In this document: positions 1-8,044 of the stretch, one piece after another
Layout: every line of letters starts with the position of its first letter
Numbering within the stretch: the stretch's first letter is position 1
Assembly: GCF_000247605.1 (NCBI RefSeq)
Contig: NC_016894.1
Coordinates: forward strand, 3,213,732-3,277,731
Origin: Acetobacterium woodii DSM 1030
GTDB lineage: Bacteria > Bacillota > Clostridia > Eubacteriales > Eubacteriaceae
Length of the DNA stretch: 64,000 nt
Reading direction: 5' to 3'
The notes under the pieces: model-generated
What the model was told of the DNA's origin: nothing
Seen by the model: only the letters and a program-made list of their open reading frames with translations
Database searches by the model: none
Made by a program: the position numbers and the translations under genes

Positions 1-721
1 CAAAAGCACCAAAATCGTCGGCAGCGCTAATTATTTTTTTGGCCCCAACAACCGCCGAGAACCCAATCGATGCTAGGTGACTTCGGGCTACAAATATTTT
101 TTGGATATCTTCAATTCGCCAGATCGCCCGGGAACCGACAAAGGCATCCCGGGAAATCACGGCATCAATTAACGCAATATCTTTTAGTTGTTGATTATGA
201 TATATTTCAATAACCTTATCTCTTTTAGCATAGTTGTTTTTATCAAATTTGTTCGATGCTACAACCGCTGCAGCAATGCCAGCAATCGTGCCTTCAATCA
301 TATCCGGATAAACATTATTAGTTCCCGTGGAAATGGCAATCAACGGTGTCTCCTTAATTTTTTTTGCAACAGCCCGGTTTGTGCCATCACCGCCTAATGA
401 GATAATACAACCGACTTTTTTTTCATTCATTAATTGGACGGCTTGATAGGTATCTTCAACGCCATTAACCTTGAAAAAGTCAAACACTTCAATCTCACAT
501 TTTAATTCTCCCGATGTTTCCAGTTTATCGATCACCCGATATCCCATATTGTAGGGGTCCGGCATAATATAGACTTTATCGACCCCATTTTGCTGGGCGC
601 CCAAAATAATACGTTCGACGATATTAAATTTTTCATTATTATCAATAACTGTCGCATGAGAAACCAGCCGTCTGATATCTTTTCCCGATGCCGGATTGGC
701 AATTATTCCAATTGAATTCAT
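1..721 (-). CDS. AcoX-like ATP-NAD kinase family protein (partial)
   Basis: The reading frame runs off the left edge, so only the first 240 residues are visible. It starts at ATG 721, seven bases after AAGGTGG. Residues 8-18 read ANPASGKDIRR and residues 110-114 are GGDGT, followed by STGTNNVYP near 131-139. This is the pattern of the ATP-NAD kinase/AcoX family found in acetoin-type operons. The exact substrate of AcoX proteins is not settled. The Lin0512 gene lies 120 bases upstream on the same strand, and a sigma-54 promoter precedes both, which fits an acetoin-type catabolic operon. That role is an inference. Confidence 0.8.
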   Translation of the reverse strand, partial: MNSIGIIANPASGKDIRRLVSHATVIDNNEKFNIVERIILGAQQNGVDKVYIMPDPYNMGYRVIDKLETSGELKCEIEVFDFFKVNGVEDTYQAVQLMNEKKVGCIISLGGDGTNRAVAKKIKETPLIAISTGTNNVYPDMIEGTIAGIAAAVVASNKFDKNNYAKRDKVIEIYHNQQLKDIALIDAVISRDAFVGSRAIWRIEDIQKIFVARSHLASIGFSAVVGAKKIISAADDFGAF

Positions 722-841
722 AAATTAACCACCTTTTCTATTTAAAACAATTATTCACCGCTTTGATATTTCATTATTTTTTAACCAATTGTTTCTGTTT
801 ACGTTCCCATTTTTTTGTGCCTGCGGGCCGTCGTTGCAAAT

Positions 842-1201
842 TTATACACTGACTGTCACAGCCACAATTGCCGCTTCAATGGTATCCACGGTATCGCCAA
901 ACCCGGGAAAGAAAAGGCCCGCTGTCGTTAAGCCGCCTTTTTGGGCATTAATTGTTACTGTTCCGACCGGGAATAGTTTTTTTAACGCTTCAATATCTAA
1001 ATTTTCCGGTTTTGACACCCCAATAGTTGCTTCGATCATCATTTTTTCATTAATGTTTTCTTCGGTTAGACCATAAATCTCGTTCAAGCCAATCAGACAA
1101 CTTCGGGATATGGCATCCTTAATTGCCTTTCCGGCGGCAGCATTAACATCCTGTCCATGAAAATCCATTCCCATACCAAATTCAATAATAAACTTTTTCA
1201 T
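842..1201 (-). CDS. Lin0512 family protein
   Basis: A small protein of 119 residues beginning MKKFIIEFGMGMD, with a start at ATG 1201 preceded by AGGAAGGTGA. The reading frame is open 14 codons further upstream, but no ribosome site supports that. The sequence matches the conserved Lin0512 family (TIGR02058), with the GMD.HGQD segment near the N-terminus and a glycine-rich C-terminal half. Its biochemical function is unknown. Family members are often found beside AcoX-like kinases, as here, and it is the first gene after a sigma-54 promoter. Confidence 0.8.
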   Translation of the reverse strand: MKKFIIEFGMGMDFHGQDVNAAAGKAIKDAISRSCLIGLNEIYGLTEENINEKMMIEATIGVSKPENLDIEALKKLFPVGTVTINAQKGGLTTAGLFFPGFGDTVDTIEAAIVAVTVSV

Positions 1202-1277
1202 CTTTGTCACCTTCCTATTTATACAGATTTTGAACCGTCGCATATTTTCCGAACCTAAGTCCGTGCTTTTAAATAAA

Positions 1278-1293
1278 GCAAAATCCGTGCCAC
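1278..1293 (-). promoter_or_regulatory. Sigma-54 (-24/-12) promoter for Lin0512-AcoX operon
   Basis: On the minus strand the sequence reads GTGGCACGGATTTTGC followed by TTT. This matches the consensus TGGCAC-N5-TTGCW exactly. The -12 element lies about 77 bases upstream of the Lin0512 start codon. Acetoin (aco) operons are commonly driven by sigma-54 with an AcoR-type activator. That activator is not in the window. Confidence 0.8.
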
Positions 1294-1383
1294 AGGTGAT
1301 TATCGTTTTATTTTTCTAAAGCACTTATTGAAACCAATCAGCGACATATTTTTCTCCGAACCCAATATTTTTTTCGGTAAGCC

Positions 1384-1446
1384 GTCTCATAAATAAGAAA
1401 ATTGTCTCATAAATAAGAAAAAACAGTCTCATTTTTGAGACTGTTT
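1384..1446 (-). repeat. Three ATGAGAC repeats; possible activator sites plus terminator hairpin
   Basis: On the minus strand two nearly identical 20-base units, each containing TTATTTATGAGAC, lie in tandem (1384-1423). They follow a hairpin with AAACAGTCTCA-type arms at 1421-1446, whose 3' side continues into TTTTTTC. The hairpin looks like a Rho-independent terminator for the transporter operon upstream. The 20-base spacing of the ATGAGAC units, about 95-155 bases upstream of the -24/-12 element, is where a sigma-54 activator would bind. The enhancer role is an inference. Confidence 0.45.
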
Positions 1447-1648
1447 CAGACTGTCAAAAAAGATAACATCGTACCGACAATTGTTCGATCATGTTGTGTG
1501 CCTCAAGGCGAACAGTTGCCCCGAAAAGACTTTCTTTAGTCAAAGCTTTAATTGCAACTATACGAATTGCGTGCATACAACAGATTAACCATTGATCGGT
1601 ACGGTCATTTATCAACAACCTCAAACAGTCCCATTTTTAAGACTGTTT
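1447..1648. repeat. Family B palindromic element, copy 1
   Basis: The core runs from CAGACTGTCAAAAAAG near 1447 to ATCAACAACCTC at 1622 and folds as a long imperfect palindrome. The left arm has CGTACCGACAATTGTTCG and the right arm GATCGGTACGG. The right boundary (1623-1648) is a 26-base hairpin with AAACAGTC and GACTGTTT arms. It differs at only two positions from the hairpin on the left boundary (1421-1446). A second copy with a different boundary hairpin is at 20700-20927. It fills the gap between thiZ and the Lin0512 gene. Confidence 0.75.
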
Positions 1649-1669
1649 AACTACGTTTACCATTGTTAT

Positions 1670-2422
1670 TTATAGTAATTTAAGAATCTGATTACGTAAC
1701 GGACTTAGTTCTCCGGAAAGGATATCTTCCTGAGAACTTATCTGCTTTCGGGGAATCTGGAGCTCTTCAACTATATGCGCCGGAGCGCCGGTAATCACAT
1801 AGATACGGTCAGAGAGAAAAATCGCTTCGTCGATATCGTGGGTAATAAAAAGAACCGAACCCTTTATTTTTTTTAATATGTCTAATAAATAAGTCTGCAT
1901 TTTCAACCGGGTGATGGCATCCAATCCGCCAAAAGGTTCATCCAAAAGCATAATCTCTTTTGAAAACATATAGGTACGCAAAAGCGAAACCCGTTGTTTC
2001 ATCCCCCCCGACAATTGATCGGGATATTTCTCCCCATCTTCTGCCAGTTCAAAAATTGGCAACATATCCATTACCATTTGCCGGGCTTGATCTTTTTTCA
2101 TGCCTTTTATTTCAAGCGGTAAAATGCCATTGTCAATCACATTTCGCCACGGTAACAAAAGATCTTTCTGATACATATAACTGACAATCCCAGTTTTTCC
2201 GGTAACATCATTTTCGTTAACCCATACCTTCCCTTGTTCGGGTTTTAATAAACCGGCAATAACATTAAATAAGGTACTTTTGCCACAACCACTTGGTCCC
2301 AAAATAGTCACAAATTCGCCCTGATTTAAATAAATATCAATGTCTTCAATAATATTTTTATGATTATATTCCTTGGTGACTTTTTCAACCTTTAGTACTT
2401 TTTTATTGTGGTAGATATTCAT
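1670..2422 (-). CDS. ABC transporter ATP-binding protein, ThiZ-like
   Basis: This 250-residue ATPase has a Walker A motif (GPSGCGKST, residues 42-50), a signature LSGGMKQR and a Walker B with LLDEPFGG. It belongs to the nitrate/sulfonate/taurine/thiamine-precursor group. I chose ATG 2422 because GAGG lies nine bases upstream. It overlaps the end of the binding-protein gene by 20 bases, so the two are translationally coupled. With the permease and ThiY-like protein it would energise uptake of a thiamine precursor. The substrate assignment rests on the binding protein and the MTH1187 neighbour, and no TPP riboswitch was seen. Confidence 0.85.
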   Translation of the reverse strand: MNIYHNKKVLKVEKVTKEYNHKNIIEDIDIYLNQGEFVTILGPSGCGKSTLFNVIAGLLKPEQGKVWVNENDVTGKTGIVSYMYQKDLLLPWRNVIDNGILPLEIKGMKKDQARQMVMDMLPIFELAEDGEKYPDQLSGGMKQRVSLLRTYMFSKEIMLLDEPFGGLDAITRLKMQTYLLDILKKIKGSVLFITHDIDEAIFLSDRIYVITGAPAHIVEELQIPRKQISSQEDILSGELSPLRNQILKLL

Positions 2423-3377
2423 TGGTAAACGCCTCGTCGGCATTTAACTGATTTTCCAGCAAGCCGTGATCATACATCCAGGTTCCATAATTATTCCAGA
2501 TTTTGCTATTCATGACCCCCCATTGTTCGGCATCACTCTGATATTCACCCGCCAGATATTTTTGTGAAGCAATAGCCAGATCACGATCAATTTCGGGATT
2601 TTCGACTAACAATAAATCGGCCGCCGCTTCGGGATTTTCAATCGCATATTGATACCCTTTGGCAACCGCCCGCAAAAACTTTTTAGTCGTTTCGGGATGA
2701 TCTTTCAAATAGGTTTCATTGGCAATGATAACCGGGGTATAATAATCAAGATTTTGATCAATATCCTGAAGTTTGATAAAATTGATCGGGTAATTCTGTT
2801 GTTCGGCCGAGATTCCATCCCAACCATAAAAAATCCAGGTAAAATCGACATGCTCTTTAACCGCGGTAAAAAAATCAAGTGATCCGACATCAACAATTTC
2901 TAATTGATTAAAATCAGCGTTATCCGCTTCCATCAATCCCTTTAAGGTGGCAACTTCCATTGGTGAACCCCAACCGCCATATTTTTTGCCCTCAAAATCT
3001 TTAGGAGTCACAATATTTCGATCCACCGGTGAAGCAAAACCAGAGGTGTTATGCTGGATAATTGCCGCAATGGCCTTAATTGGCAAAGGATTGGCGGCGG
3101 TTCTGGCATAGGTCACCTGTTCCTGATAGCTGACCCCAAATTCTCCTTGTCCGGCGGCAATCAGATCAGCACTCCCGCCTTCGGAGGGTTGAACGATATC
3201 AACGTTTAAACCCTCATCTTTAAAATAACCAAGTTCTTGGGCAACATAAATGCCGGTGTGATTTGTGTTTGGCACCCAATCCAGTACCACTGTTATTTTT
3301 TCATCACTTTTGGGGCTGCATCCGGTCAGCCCCAGCAGTAAAACGCCTACCGCTAATACCATTAATTTCTTTTTCAT
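2403..3377 (-). CDS. ABC transporter substrate-binding lipoprotein, ThiY/NMT1-like
   Basis: A 324-residue lipoprotein with a signal peptide ending in LTGC, lipidated cysteine at residue 20. The mature part starts with DWVPNTNHTGIYVA and contains FGVSYQEQ, typical of the NMT1/THI5-like family that binds pyrimidine precursors of thiamine (HMP or formylaminopyrimidine). The start is ATG 3377, overlapping the permease stop as ATGA and preceded by GGAGGAAGAGG. It would sit on the outer face of the membrane and feed the permease. Riboflavin or another heterocycle cannot be excluded. Confidence 0.85.
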   Translation of the reverse strand: MKKKLMVLAVGVLLLGLTGCSPKSDEKITVVLDWVPNTNHTGIYVAQELGYFKDEGLNVDIVQPSEGGSADLIAAGQGEFGVSYQEQVTYARTAANPLPIKAIAAIIQHNTSGFASPVDRNIVTPKDFEGKKYGGWGSPMEVATLKGLMEADNADFNQLEIVDVGSLDFFTAVKEHVDFTWIFYGWDGISAEQQNYPINFIKLQDIDQNLDYYTPVIIANETYLKDHPETTKKFLRAVAKGYQYAIENPEAAADLLLVENPEIDRDLAIASQKYLAGEYQSDAEQWGVMNSKIWNNYGTWMYDHGLLENQLNADEAFTNEYLPQ

Positions 3378-4147
3378 TCCTCTTCCTCCTTTAATTTTTC
3401 CCAGGGCATTACCAGCCGCTGAACCACCGTTATACTGTAAAAAAGGGCGATTGAAACCATTACAATTACCACAATCGCGGCAAACACCAGATCCAGCGCA
3501 AAAGCATGCCGGGCTCGCAGCATATAAACCCCCAGCCCGGATTTTCCGCCCAACCATTCGCCGATTACCGCTCCCATAATGCTATAAGTCGCCGCCATTT
3601 TAAGACCTGAAAAAAAATAAGGCAAAGCACTGGGAAACTTGATTTTAGTAAAAATCTGGCTTTTGCTCGCGCCCATTGATCGCACCAGATTAATCAGTTC
3701 GCCATCCACCCCTTGTAACCCTTCAATCAGGTTAACCGTGATGGGAAAAAAACAAACCAGAACCACCACAAATATTTTAGGGGCAATTCCAAAACCAAAC
3801 CACATCGCCAGCAATGGCGCAATGACAATAATCGGAACCGTCTGCGACATGACCAGTACCGGATAAATGGCTTTTTTGACAACTGGAAATAAATCCATCA
3901 CAACCGCCATAACCAGCGATAAAATAATTGCCACTCCCAGACCGGACAGACCTTCAAAAAAAGTTACCGCCGTATGGTTAATCAGATCAGAGCTATTTGT
4001 GATTAAGGCGGCGATGATGTCCGTGGGTGCTGGTAAAATATAGCGTTCCACCAAACCCAGGTTAACAATCAGCTCCCACAAAATGAGCACCGCCAAAACA
4101 AAAATAAAAGGGATTAATCGGTCACTGATATTTTGATACTTTCTCAT
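3374..4147 (-). CDS. ABC transporter permease, ThiX-like
   Basis: A 257-residue membrane protein with about six hydrophobic segments. It has the binding-protein-dependent permease signature around GASKSQIFTKIKFPSALPYF, the loop that contacts the ATPase. I chose ATG 4147 (MRKYQNISDRLIPF), which overlaps the end of the MTH1187-type gene by 26 bases. The frame extends ten codons further without a better ribosome site. It belongs to the SsuC/TauC/ThiX group. In this operon it should form the channel for a thiamine precursor. Confidence 0.85.
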   Translation of the reverse strand: MRKYQNISDRLIPFIFVLAVLILWELIVNLGLVERYILPAPTDIIAALITNSSDLINHTAVTFFEGLSGLGVAIILSLVMAVVMDLFPVVKKAIYPVLVMSQTVPIIVIAPLLAMWFGFGIAPKIFVVVLVCFFPITVNLIEGLQGVDGELINLVRSMGASKSQIFTKIKFPSALPYFFSGLKMAATYSIMGAVIGEWLGGKSGLGVYMLRARHAFALDLVFAAIVVIVMVSIALFYSITVVQRLVMPWEKLKEEEE

Positions 4148-4409
4148 GAATTGTGACGCCTTCCTCCTTATAATCAATTTTTACAATTGAGACCACTCGT
4201 TCCGCGCCATGTTTGATGCAGATAGTCTGGGCTTTTTTAACGATGTCCAACAATTCATCCAATTCCCCTTCAATGGATGTCTCAAAAGGACCCACGACGT
4301 ATTCCAGACCGGTTTTTTTGATCATCTCAATCACCTGATCCACCACATAATAAATTTCACTGTCGGGCACCACGGGTAACACCTGTAAGCTTAAATTTAC
4401 TTTTGCCAT
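4122..4409 (-). CDS. MTH1187/YkoF-type thiamine-binding family protein
   Basis: A 95-residue protein starting at ATG 4409, with TTGGAGGTG just upstream. It matches the MTH1187/YkoF family, small ferredoxin-like-fold proteins that bind thiamine or its hydroxymethylpyrimidine part. Visible family features are VVGPFETSIEGELDEL and the central KIDYK strand. It is the first gene of the transporter operon and overlaps the permease gene. A family A element lies 29 bases upstream, between this start and any promoter. The reading frame continues back into that element, but those codons are not likely to be translated. Confidence 0.8.
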   Translation of the reverse strand: MAKVNLSLQVLPVVPDSEIYYVVDQVIEMIKKTGLEYVVGPFETSIEGELDELLDIVKKAQTICIKHGAERVVSIVKIDYKEEGVTIHEKVSKYQ

Positions 4410-4438
4410 AAAATTCACCTCCAATTTTTCGTTTCTAT

Positions 4439-4609
4439 TAGGCAATTGCGAAAATACCGTGAGCTTTGGGCCCAGTTTCTCACGAAACAATTTCTACACG
4501 GTACGGCGGACAGTTCGATGAACGGTTCGCCTACACGTTACAAAATTGTTTGTGAAAACTGCACCCAAAGCAACCGTTGTTCGATGTTTTTTAATTTTGC
4601 AATTACCTA
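4439..4609 (-). mobile_element. Family A palindromic element (MITE-like), copy 1
   Basis: A 171-base element with inverted ends TAGGCAATTGCGAAA and TTTTGCAATTACCTA. It is flanked by an 11-base direct duplication, TTCGTTTCTAT (4428-4438 and 4610-4620). The whole element is an imperfect palindrome: GCTTTGGGCCCAGTTT pairs with AACTGCACCCAAAGC, and GGCGGACAGTTC pairs with GAACGGTTCGCC at the centre. No protein is encoded. It lies 29 bases upstream of the MTH1187-type start codon, in the leader. Confidence 0.85.
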
Positions 4610-4645
4610 TTCGTTTCTATGGTCTTATTGTAGCATTTTTTATGC

Positions 4646-4688
4646 CAAAAAAGACCTTCCGAAAAAATATTTGAATTTTTTCAGAAGG
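4646..4688 (-). terminator. Rho-independent terminator after the metallophosphoesterase gene
   Basis: On the minus strand CCTTCTGAAAAAAT pairs with ATTTTTTCGGAAGG, followed by TCTTTTTTGG. It lies about 50 bases after the stop of the phosphoesterase gene and insulates the transporter operon from it. Confidence 0.75.
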
Positions 4689-4739
4689 CTCTGTCATAAA
4701 ATCTTTATTAAGCCATTTAATTATTTTAACGGGATTGTT

Positions 4740-6284
4740 TTATTTATTTAAGGATTCCAACCTATTTTTTAGTTTTTCCGCCATTTCCTCCGTTAGCGGA
4801 AAAATTAACTCCCCATTATAAGAACCACTGGGCAATAATTCAGTCCGACCCTTAAAAGTTTGTTGGGCCGCCACTGAATAGGAACGGGCAATGCTTGCAA
4901 ATGATCCTTCCTTGACGGTAGGACTGATATTTTTAGTCAGGATTGATAGGGTTTGATCGCTATTTAACACTATTTCGAAGGTTCTGAAATTTTGCGGAAA
5001 ATCCCGAAGTGATGCCGTCTCAACCATCCAAAACCCAAGCTCCGGCTGGGCTGGCTCCGGGGATTTTATCGCCATTACGGTATTTCGATGGCGATGACCG
5101 GCAATATATAACATCAAATTAGGATATGTCTGCAGTTTTTCAATTAGTTCGTGTTCTCCCACCTCGGCAATGGTACTCCATGACATAAATGGCTGCGTTA
5201 AGGGTTCCTGATAACTGACGCCAACGGGAATGTGGGCAGCAATAATCATTAGTTTTTGCTCCGCCTGGCCCTGGTCCAGTTCTCTTACCAACCAGTCAAA
5301 ACGTTCCCGATCCAGCGATCCATGTGCATAACCCATTTCATTGGGATCATCATCCGGTTGGGTATTATCCAAAACAATCACCTTAATCGGAACGGTTGCT
5401 TTCGGTTCAAATGTATAACAGGCAAAACCGGTTTCCAAACTGGTTTTGGTAAAGCCATGGCCAATCGGTTCGCTGGTGGTCTTGAAAAATTCGTGCATCC
5501 AATCAAACCTGGATAAAAATCGCCGTTCAGGATCGTCGGAGAGTATAGGGGGCTTTTTATTGGGCCAGATATGATCATGATTTCCAATCACCTGATACCA
5601 GGGGATTTGCCGATTCAAACCAATTGCCGTAAATTCATCATAAAAGTTTTTCCGCGGTCCGATTCGCGGGTTCTCATTAATCTTAAAATCAAGGTTGATG
5701 TCATTGCCGTCAAAGACATCAATTGACCAGCGCAGTTCATTATATTGGGCATTATTAGCGTTATCGCCAAGTGATAAACCAAAATCCAGCGGATGCTCGT
5801 GATGAATCAGATTAACCGAATGAATTGCGCCATCTAAAACATGGGTAGTGTAGAACATCATCTCCGAATACACCGAAACAATTCCGCCGCCATATTTTGA
5901 AAAAATCCCATGGCCCGGATATTCCCCATCAATAATATGAATATCTGATATTGCGAAAAAATGTAACATTGTTGTTGATTGCTTAATCAAAGGCCGGATG
6001 TCGTTATCCGGCATCAGATCAAAGCGTTTTTGACTTTCCTGATTATCCGCCGTTATTGTCCAACCGCCATATCCCTCGCTGGCTGCTTTTAAAATGCTTG
6101 TCGCATCGACCTGTGGCGCCGTCGCAATTACCGGGTCCAAAAAAAATTGATAACTTTCCCGTTCCGAATAAAAATCCTGATTTTTATCAATCACGGGGAT
6201 CGTCACCGGAATGATGGCATGTTCGATTTCTTTTAACAATTTTGTCGTTCGATTATGCGTTTTTTTTGATCGTTTATTTCCCAT
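4740..6284 (-). CDS. Metallophosphoesterase, TIGR03768-like family
   Basis: A 514-residue protein of the calcineurin-like phosphoesterase superfamily. Metal-ligand motifs are visible in order: SDIHIIDGE, GDNANNAQ, GNHDHIW and AGHRHRNTV. There is no signal peptide. It resembles a long family (TIGR03768, RPA4764 type) whose natural substrate is not known. ATG 6284 follows GAGG by seven bases. The upstream AmrS gene ends nine bases before it, so the two are co-transcribed. The pairing does not reveal a pathway. Confidence 0.8.
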   Translation of the reverse strand: MGNKRSKKTHNRTTKLLKEIEHAIIPVTIPVIDKNQDFYSERESYQFFLDPVIATAPQVDATSILKAASEGYGGWTITADNQESQKRFDLMPDNDIRPLIKQSTTMLHFFAISDIHIIDGEYPGHGIFSKYGGGIVSVYSEMMFYTTHVLDGAIHSVNLIHHEHPLDFGLSLGDNANNAQYNELRWSIDVFDGNDINLDFKINENPRIGPRKNFYDEFTAIGLNRQIPWYQVIGNHDHIWPNKKPPILSDDPERRFLSRFDWMHEFFKTTSEPIGHGFTKTSLETGFACYTFEPKATVPIKVIVLDNTQPDDDPNEMGYAHGSLDRERFDWLVRELDQGQAEQKLMIIAAHIPVGVSYQEPLTQPFMSWSTIAEVGEHELIEKLQTYPNLMLYIAGHRHRNTVMAIKSPEPAQPELGFWMVETASLRDFPQNFRTFEIVLNSDQTLSILTKNISPTVKEGSFASIARSYSVAAQQTFKGRTELLPSGSYNGELIFPLTEEMAEKLKNRLESLNK

Positions 6285-6293
6285 CCGATGGCC

Positions 6294-7124
6294 TCAACAA
6301 TTTCCCACATAAACAAATTCTAAGACTTCTCGGGCCACATCGGCCAGATGATAAACTTTGGCAACGTCAGTAGCTTTCTGATCGAGCATCTTGTAGCTCG
6401 GAAAGAAACGGGTGATATGCAAAGGAATATTTTTCCCAACCCTACTTAGCCATTGTGATAAAGCCCTCATTTCTTCTTCGCTATCATTTTCGCCGGGAAT
6501 GATCAGCGTTGTCACTTCGACATGACAGTTTTCATTAGCAATTTTAATTGTCTGCTTAACCGTCTCCAGATCACCATTAATTTTTTGATAAAATTTTTCA
6601 TTAAATGCTTTTAAATCGATATTCAAGGCATCGATATTCGTCAATATTTCTCGCACCGTCGTTTCGCAAAAGCAGCCATTTGTAACCAATACATTTTTCA
6701 TGCCATTTTTTTTAACCTCTTTAGCACAATCTCTGACAAATTCGTAACCAACTAACGGTTCATTATACGTATAGGCCAGTCCAATATTACCTTCCCCAAC
6801 CAGTCTCATGGCATTACTTGCCAGACCTTGCGGTGTCATTTGGCGACCTTGCGCCTGATCGGCACCAACCATCGATATTTCGTAGTTTTGACAAAATTGA
6901 CATCTTAAATTGCAGCCATAACTTCCCACCGACAAAATTTTACTTCCCGGAAAAAAATGACGTAATGGTTTTTTTTCAATGGGATCTAATGCAATGGCTG
7001 TTACCATTCCATAGTTTAGATCAATAATTTGATCTGCTTTATTCATTCTGGCACGACAAAACCCAATCTCGTCCAAATCAAGTTGACAATGATGCGGACA
7101 AAGCTGACATGGTATTCTACTCAC
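6294..7124 (-). CDS. amrS: AmmeMemoRadiSam-type radical SAM enzyme (AmrS)
   Basis: A radical SAM protein related to pyruvate formate-lyase activase. The cluster motif CNLRCQFC (cysteines 71, 75, 78) is intact and binds the 4Fe-4S cluster that cleaves S-adenosylmethionine. An N-terminal cysteine set (6, 9, 13, 23) is typical of the AmrS branch. I chose a GTG start at 7124 because AAGGGTGG stands seven bases before it, giving 276 residues. The longer frame from 7190 adds 22 poorly conserved residues. The AMMECR1 and Memo partners are not in this window, and the reaction is unknown. Confidence 0.8.
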   Translation of the reverse strand: MSRIPCQLCPHHCQLDLDEIGFCRARMNKADQIIDLNYGMVTAIALDPIEKKPLRHFFPGSKILSVGSYGCNLRCQFCQNYEISMVGADQAQGRQMTPQGLASNAMRLVGEGNIGLAYTYNEPLVGYEFVRDCAKEVKKNGMKNVLVTNGCFCETTVREILTNIDALNIDLKAFNEKFYQKINGDLETVKQTIKIANENCHVEVTTLIIPGENDSEEEMRALSQWLSRVGKNIPLHITRFFPSYKMLDQKATDVAKVYHLADVAREVLEFVYVGNC

Positions 7125-7283
7125 AATTTTTCCACCCTTCGTTGATTTAGAAAAAATCCTAAATCGCATCATCCGATCGGATGATAGCAATTTTCACAAC
7201 TCAAGAAAAAAAGGAAATCACGCTGCGATCCCCCTTTCTTCTGGCGTTGCTCATAGTATATACCCACATATCATGCTTAAAAA

Positions 7284-7802
7284 TCACTCTCCCATAATTA
7301 AATAACCTTTTTCTTTTAATCTTTTTTCGATCGTTTCAAGGATGCTATCCGCCGCTGCTTCAACGGTATGATAATGGTAACGATCGGTCAGTTTCATCAG
7401 CGGACTGGTTTTCTTTTTTTCCAATCCCATCACAAAAGCATCCACATCGGCACGGGTTGCCAAAAATAAATCAACTTGAATTTTTCCATAAATATCATGG
7501 ATAATAAAAACATCTTTAACCATACCGCCACTATCAACAATGGTATACAATTCATCGCCAATTTCTTCATGGCTGTGATAAACTTTAAAAACCTTTGTTC
7601 GAGGAGGGGGTTCCACCAGGATATACCCCTTATTCGTGGAGATAATATTGTAACTCGATTCTGATGCCTTTAGAAGTGCAATATCCTGAACAATACTTTG
7701 CCGACTGACATTGTACATTGTCGACAAAGCCGTTCCGGAAATTGGTTCGCGGGAAGAACGCAACGTCTTGATAATATCCGCTTGTCTTTGTTTTTTTTTC
7801 AC
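7284..7802 (-). CDS. niaR: Transcriptional repressor NiaR
   Basis: This 172-residue protein has an N-terminal winged helix (residues 5-55) and a C-terminal 3H domain. The characteristic histidines occur at YHSH (76, 78), IHD (102) and YHYH (143, 145) and bind a metal. NiaR represses NAD synthesis and niacin uptake when nicotinic acid is present. The start is GTG 7802, eight bases after AAGGAG. An earlier GTG at 7811 is too close to that site. It stands directly downstream of nadABC, its expected targets, with a family A element in its leader. Confidence 0.9.
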   Translation of the reverse strand: MKKKQRQADIIKTLRSSREPISGTALSTMYNVSRQSIVQDIALLKASESSYNIISTNKGYILVEPPPRTKVFKVYHSHEEIGDELYTIVDSGGMVKDVFIIHDIYGKIQVDLFLATRADVDAFVMGLEKKKTSPLMKLTDRYHYHTVEAAADSILETIEKRLKEKGYLIMGE

Positions 7803-7830
7803 GACGCACACTCCTTTTTTAATTTTTTTA

Positions 7831-8001
7831 TAGGTAATTGCGAAAATGCCGTGAGCTTTGGGCCCAGTTTTGCACGAAACAATTTCTACACTGTACGGCG
7901 GACAGTTCGATGAACTGTTCGCCTACACGTTACAAAATTGTTTGTGAAAACTGCACCCAAAGCAACCATTGTTCGATGTTTTTTAATTTCGCAATTGCCT
8001 A
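7831..8001 (-). mobile_element. Family A palindromic element, copy 2
   Basis: A 171-base copy with TAGGTAATTGCGAAA and TTTCGCAATTGCCTA ends and an 11-base duplication TAATTTTTTTA (7820-7830 and 8002-8012). It separates nadC from niaR and ends 28 bases upstream of the niaR start codon. Orientation towards the downstream gene is the same as in copy 1. Confidence 0.87.
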
Positions 8002-8044
8002 TAATTTTTTTATCTTTTAATCACTTTTACATTGTTTAACCGTG

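Noticed and set aside
4439-4609. Protein-coding extension of downstream genes into family A elements
   Set aside because: Several frames read through the element in phase with the gene, but each gene has a well-placed ribosome site after the element and the extra residues are repeat-derived.
4410-4740. TPP riboswitch upstream of the thiamine-type transporter
   Set aside because: The region holds a family A element and a terminator. No THI-box core (CTGAGA with ACCTGATCTGG) is visible.
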